This document shows positions 59,734 through 64,000 of a DNA stretch of 64,000 nt, one piece after another (position 1 is the first letter of the stretch; each line of letters starts with the position of its first letter). A model generated the notes under the pieces. The model ran no database searches, had not been told where the DNA came from, and was given only the letters and a program-made list of their open reading frames with translations. Made by a program: the position numbers and the translations under genes. The stretch lies in contig JANOWJ010000043.1 in the NCBI GenBank assembly GCA_031417835.1, positions 1 through 64,000 of the forward strand. Reading direction: 5' to 3'. This stretch comes from JADJLQ01 sp031417835. GTDB lineage: Bacteria; Bacteroidota; Bacteroidia; Chitinophagales; Saprospiraceae.

Positions 59734-60774
59734 ATGAAACTCTTCAAGTATATCTATATCGCAGTCACACTATTGATGATAACTATGACCCTTATTTTGT
59801 GTAAATCCGAGGTTGAATCTCAGGTCATGGAGTTGGCTCAATATCATAAACCTAAGATGGCCGGCATTCAATCTGGAGGTATTCAGATGATTCCAATACA
59901 TACGCCCAATGGAGATTTTAAAGTTTGGACTAAAACCGTAGGCAATAATCCGAAGATCAAAGTCTTGTTGTTGCACGGAGGCCCGGCCGGTACCCACGAA
60001 TATTGGGAATGTGCAGCTAGTTTTTTCCCTCAAGAAGGCATCGAGTTTATCCTGTATGATCAATTGGGCTCACATTACTCTGATCAACCTACTGACAGTG
60101 CCCTATGGACCACAGCTCGATTTGTAGAGGAAGTAGAGCAAGTCCGACTGGCCCTTGGTCTGAATAAAGATAATTTTTATCTGTTGGGTCATAGTTGGGG
60201 TGGTATACTCGCCACTGAGTATGCCCTAAAGTACCAGCAACACCTCAAAGGATTGATCATCTCCAATATGATGTCTGACTGTGTGGCCTACGATCGATAT
60301 GCAGAACAAGTACTAGCTAAACAAATGGATAAGACAGTCCTGGATTCTGTCATGCTCCTCGAATCCAAAGGTCTATATGCCCATCCCCGTTATATGGAAC
60401 TCCTCATGCCTCATTTTTATCGGCACCATCTGTGTAGACTGGAGGATTGGCCAGATCCGGTCAATCGCAGTTTTGCCCATATGAATAGTTCGATCTATGT
60501 GCTCATGCAAGGTCCCTCTGAGTTTGGCATCAGTGGTCGACTAGAGCAATGGGATCGTTCAAAGGACTTGCCTGGCATCAAGGTACCTACTTTGACTGTC
60601 GGTGCCACGCACGATACGATGGATCCTGAACATATGAAGTGGATGGCATCTCAATTGCCCAAAGGAAGGTTTTTACTTTGTCCCAATGGTAGCCATATGG
60701 CGATGTGGGATGATCAGGAAGTATATTTTAAAGGGGTGATTCAGTTTTTGAAGGATGTCGATCGGGGGTTGTAG
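59734..60774 (+). CDS. Prolyl aminopeptidase-type alpha/beta hydrolase (S33)
   Basis: A 346-residue protein with an N-terminal hydrophobic segment (about 5-23, membrane anchor or signal). LLLHGGPAGTHEYWE is the HGGPG oxyanion block typical of proline iminopeptidases. The nucleophile is S154 in LGHSWGG, the Asp in GATHDTMDP and the His in NGSHMAMW. It removes N-terminal proline from peptides; some members hydrolyse other amides or esters. The export segment is unusual for cytoplasmic Pip and suggests a periplasmic enzyme. Confidence 0.87.
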   Translation: MKLFKYIYIAVTLLMITMTLILCKSEVESQVMELAQYHKPKMAGIQSGGIQMIPIHTPNGDFKVWTKTVGNNPKIKVLLLHGGPAGTHEYWECAASFFPQEGIEFILYDQLGSHYSDQPTDSALWTTARFVEEVEQVRLALGLNKDNFYLLGHSWGGILATEYALKYQQHLKGLIISNMMSDCVAYDRYAEQVLAKQMDKTVLDSVMLLESKGLYAHPRYMELLMPHFYRHHLCRLEDWPDPVNRSFAHMNSSIYVLMQGPSEFGISGRLEQWDRSKDLPGIKVPTLTVGATHDTMDPEHMKWMASQLPKGRFLLCPNGSHMAMWDDQEVYFKGVIQFLKDVDRGL

Positions 60775-60976
60775 TTGAAGTTCGTGCCAGTTTCAATAAA
60801 GCTCATTTCTAATCTTTATCCTGCCCGTTTTCCGATTTGCTTAAACTGTCCGGGCATCCTCACAGTACATGATCGAATATTTAACTTTATCTATAGATCG
60901 TAGTATGCAATCTATCCGAGTAGCTCTACAATGTGCAAATAAACTTTAATTTTACATTGTTTAATAAAATCCTTAC

Positions 60977-63900
60977 ATGCGTAATTTTATACTAGCCTCC
61001 TTTACTTTACTGTTCATTTTCATTTTCCAGCAGTCCTGCCAGCTCAATGGCAAGCCCAAAATACTTGTCTTTTCATTGACCAAAGGCTATCGGCATGCCT
61101 CGATAGAAAAAGGTCAGGAAGCAGTCAGGCTTTTGGGTAAAGAAAATGGCTTTGAGGTGGTGCTGTCTGAGCAGCCAACTATTTTTACGGATGATTCATT
61201 AAAAGCATTTTCGGCGGTCATATTTCTAAGCACGACTGGTGATATTTTAAATAGTCAACAGGAAGCTGCCTTCATGCGCTACATCCAAGCAGGTGGAGGC
61301 TTTGTGGGTGTACATGCAGCTGCTGACACAGAGTATGGATGGCCTTGGTATGGCAAGTTGTGTGGCGCCTACTTCCATAGTCACCCCAAACAAGCCAATG
61401 CAAAGATCAAAGTCACCTGCGATGGTCACAAATCGTGTGGCCATCTGCCAGCAGAATGGACCCGATGGGATGAGTGGTATAATTATCGGGATGTGCAACC
61501 TGACCTCAAAATCATCGCCTCACTCGATGAGACTAGTTATGAAGGGGGCAATATGAAAGACAAACATCCGATAGCCTGGTATCACGAGTATGATGGGGGC
61601 AAGGCTTTTTATACCGGCTTAGGTCACACTGATTCTTCTTTTGTTGAAAAACCGTTCTTACAACATTTGTTGGGTGGCATTAAATATGCGATGAGTACAA
61701 AACTGGATTACTCCAAAGCGTATACAGCTAGCCTGCCCGATGAAGACCGATTCGAAAAAACAATCCTGGCCTCTAATCTGGATGAACCCATGCAGATGGA
61801 TATCTTTAAGGATGGCGGTGTACTCATCGCCGAGCGGAAAGGAAATCTCAAATTATATAATCCCAATACCGGTTTGATCGAATATCTCGCCAAAAAAAGT
61901 GTACATAATAAATATGAAGATGGATTGTTGGGGCTAGCCATAGATCCTAATTATGAAGAAAACAATTTTATCTATCTTTTTTATTCACCGATCGGGACGG
62001 AATCAGTACAACACGTATCTCGATTTAGATTTAAAAACAAAGAATTGGATACTACTTCTGAGAAGATCATTTTAAAAATTCCGGTGCAACGGCAAGAATG
62101 TTGTCACAGTGCCGGATTTATCAAATTTGGTGGCGATGGTCTATTTTATATCTCGGTAGGGGATAATACCAACCCCTTTGCATCAGATGGTTTCAATCCT
62201 ATAGATGAACGGGAAGGTCGCTCTCCCTGGGATGCTCAAAAATCTTCCGGGAATACTAACGATCTACGCGGTAAAATACTCCGCATCAAACTCAAAGCCG
62301 ATGGCACTTATGAGATACCGGAAGGCAATCTTTTCAAACCAGGAACCCCTAAAACAAGACCTGAGATTTTTGTGATGGGTTGTCGTAATCCATTCCGTTT
62401 TTCAGTAGATGCTCGACGCAACTTGGTGCACTGGGGCGATGTAGGTCCCGACTCAGGTAAAGATAGTATAGGTCGGGGTCCAAAAGGCTATGATTTTATA
62501 GGACAGGCTGGACTAGGTGGCGGTTTTTTTGGGTGGCCTTATATCAGAGGCAATGGACATCAATATCATGATTACAATTTTTCAACTCAAAAAAGTGGTG
62601 AAAAATTTGATCCAAATCATATTATAAATAATTCACCTAACAATACCGGTATGACGGAGCTACCGCCTTATACAGCACCGAAGCTTTGGTATTCATATGA
62701 TCAATCCAAGGAATTTCCATTCGTCAATATTGGTGGCAAAAATCCTATGGCGGGACCTGTATATTATGGTGCAGATTACCAACAAGGTGCTACCTCTTTC
62801 CCAGTGTACTTTGAGGGTAAATTATTTATATACGAGTGGATGCGACGATGGATTTATGTAGTCACTTTAGACAAAGACCATAATTTTATTAAATTCGATC
62901 AGTTTATGTCCGGCACCACTTTTGCCAACCCTATGGACATGATGTTTGGCCCCGATGGTACGCTATACGTATTAAATTATGGTACCAAATGGTTTGCCCG
63001 CAATGAAGATGCTCAATTGTTTAAAATAGACTTTAATGGGGGCAATCGTAAACCAGTAGCCAAGATGAAAGTGGATAAATACTCAGGCAGCGTGCCCCTC
63101 ACGTTGACCCTAGATGCCAGCGAGTCGACCGACTCAGATCAGGAGACATTGCAATACGATTGGTTGATCAATGGAATAAAAAAAGCATCGGGTCAGGTAA
63201 CCACCCTCGAAATAGCCACCCCGGGCGATTATGATCTAACACTAGAGGTGACCGACGCCAGTGGTAGCCGAGCGATGACTAATACCAAAGTGCAAGCTGG
63301 CAACGAAATGCCCGAAGTAAACATTGAAGTGTTTGGAAATCAATCTTTCTTTTGGCCAGGGCGTAAAATCCCATACTCCATCACGATCAAAGATAAAGAA
63401 GATGGCTCCAATGAAACCGGCACCCTCAGTCCTGAAAACATAAAAGTATCCTCTGCCTTTATACAGGAAGGGCAAGACCTAGCAAAACTTACGGCTGTAG
63501 GCCATCTCGCCGGCATGAGTCAATCGCCATTTGAATCAGGCAGGTTGCTCATAGAAAAATCTGATTGCAAAACGTGCCATGCCAATGATAAAGCCATCAA
63601 TGGACCATCTTACAATCAAGTAGCCCAGCGATACAGTGGCCAAGACGGAGCCGAAGCTACACTGGTACAAAAAGTAATCAAAGGCGGTACTGGCAACTGG
63701 GGTGATCGTGCGATGGCCGCACATCCTCAACTCAGTGAAGCCGAAGTAGGTCAAATGATCAAATACGTATTGTCTCTGGCTGGACCCAAAGGCAATACTG
63801 CAGAACTGACCAATCTGCTGAGTGGAGTGATCCAAGTCAAAGAATCCGGTATAGGCAATTATGTGATATCTGCCGGCTATACAGATCGCGGTTATAATGG

Positions 63901-64000
63901 TGTCCCCCCACTCGCCAATCAAAAGATAATATATCTTAAGAGTAATTCATTAAATGCAACTGATGCAGAATTGCGATCTAAAGGAGTTTCCCTGTTTGAA
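60977..64000 (+). CDS. ThuA / sugar dehydrogenase / PKD / cytochrome c multidomain lipoprotein (5' part)
   Basis: Open to the right edge: 1008 codons are present and it continues. The lipobox QQSC gives lipidated C21. A ThuA-like domain follows (about 27-250, GGGFVGVHAAADTEYGW). Next is a GSDH-type six-bladed propeller, the PQQ-dependent glucose/sorbosone dehydrogenase fold (about 270-690, GGVLIAERKGNLKLY, GLLGLAIDPNYE, RNPFRFSVDA). A PKD domain lies at about 695-780. A class I cytochrome c has CKTCH at 864-868 and AHPQLSEAEVGQMIKYVL after it. The last visible part begins a CBM-like sandwich. Such proteins oxidise sugars and pass electrons to the haem at the cell surface. Confidence 0.9.
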   Translation, partial: MRNFILASFTLLFIFIFQQSCQLNGKPKILVFSLTKGYRHASIEKGQEAVRLLGKENGFEVVLSEQPTIFTDDSLKAFSAVIFLSTTGDILNSQQEAAFMRYIQAGGGFVGVHAAADTEYGWPWYGKLCGAYFHSHPKQANAKIKVTCDGHKSCGHLPAEWTRWDEWYNYRDVQPDLKIIASLDETSYEGGNMKDKHPIAWYHEYDGGKAFYTGLGHTDSSFVEKPFLQHLLGGIKYAMSTKLDYSKAYTASLPDEDRFEKTILASNLDEPMQMDIFKDGGVLIAERKGNLKLYNPNTGLIEYLAKKSVHNKYEDGLLGLAIDPNYEENNFIYLFYSPIGTESVQHVSRFRFKNKELDTTSEKIILKIPVQRQECCHSAGFIKFGGDGLFYISVGDNTNPFASDGFNPIDEREGRSPWDAQKSSGNTNDLRGKILRIKLKADGTYEIPEGNLFKPGTPKTRPEIFVMGCRNPFRFSVDARRNLVHWGDVGPDSGKDSIGRGPKGYDFIGQAGLGGGFFGWPYIRGNGHQYHDYNFSTQKSGEKFDPNHIINNSPNNTGMTELPPYTAPKLWYSYDQSKEFPFVNIGGKNPMAGPVYYGADYQQGATSFPVYFEGKLFIYEWMRRWIYVVTLDKDHNFIKFDQFMSGTTFANPMDMMFGPDGTLYVLNYGTKWFARNEDAQLFKIDFNGGNRKPVAKMKVDKYSGSVPLTLTLDASESTDSDQETLQYDWLINGIKKASGQVTTLEIATPGDYDLTLEVTDASGSRAMTNTKVQAGNEMPEVNIEVFGNQSFFWPGRKIPYSITIKDKEDGSNETGTLSPENIKVSSAFIQEGQDLAKLTAVGHLAGMSQSPFESGRLLIEKSDCKTCHANDKAINGPSYNQVAQRYSGQDGAEATLVQKVIKGGTGNWGDRAMAAHPQLSEAEVGQMIKYVLSLAGPKGNTAELTNLLSGVIQVKESGIGNYVISAGYTDRGYNGVPPLANQKIIYLKSNSLNATDAELRSKGVSLFE

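Overview
The window reads as chromosomal DNA of a Bacteroidota bacterium, probably a Saprospiria/Chitinophagia-type free-living degrader. The indicators are a SusC/SusD pair, many Sec signal peptides and lipoboxes, a type III glutamine synthetase, repeated -7 promoter elements of the Bacteroidota form TAnnTTTG just upstream of starts, and almost no strong Shine-Dalgarno sequences. No rRNA, tRNA, CRISPR array or intact insertion sequence was seen. Genus-level placement is not possible from the sequence alone.

Left part (about 1-24.8 kb): a carbohydrate-utilisation region. On the minus strand are a PhyH-type dioxygenase, a secreted M28 peptidase, a class V aminotransferase-like protein, a GH78 alpha-L-rhamnosidase, SusD and SusC. 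An AraC-family regulator diverges from SusC. It is followed by a plus-strand run of three sulfatases, a DUF1080 protein, a Gfo/Idh/MocA oxidoreductase, a DUF3863 protein and a second GH78. Together these look like a polysaccharide utilisation locus for a sulfated, rhamnose-containing glycan (ulvan-like in logic), with an oxidative 3-keto-type module embedded. Substrate identity is inferred.

Middle (about 24.8-29.1 kb): a decayed belt. It holds a GH43-like C-terminal fragment, an acyl-CoA thioesterase reading frame broken only by three stop codons, and a 3-oxoacid CoA-transferase subunit B tail, interleaved with intact small genes (DUF2490, GNAT, two DoxX-like proteins, two overlapping micro-proteins). 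Further gene remnants lie at the left edge (GIY-YIG), between SusC and the AraC gene (SDR Rossmann start) and near 56.8 kb (DUF1016-type).

Right part (29.1-64 kb): housekeeping and accessory genes. These include a thiolase, a penicillin-acylase-family hydrolase, DUF937, and a second glycan-like cassette (beta-propeller lipoprotein, DUF6786, DUF1080, YciI). They also include a trypsin-like protease with TPRs plus DoxX, a membrane-tethered winged-helix regulator, peptide deformylase, a TolC/HlyD export pair, a TIGR04282 glycosyltransferase and a phosphohexomutase. Then come a methyltransferase, glutamine synthetase III, a radical SAM enzyme, an Nramp-like carrier without the canonical metal motifs, a second Gfo/Idh/MocA enzyme, a TonB-domain protein, Smr and DUF1801 proteins, and a prolyl aminopeptidase-like hydrolase. 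The last gene is a very large ThuA / sugar-dehydrogenase / PKD / cytochrome c lipoprotein that runs off the right end. By eye the left part is more AT-rich than the right, which would fit acquisition of the glycan locus; base composition was not computed.
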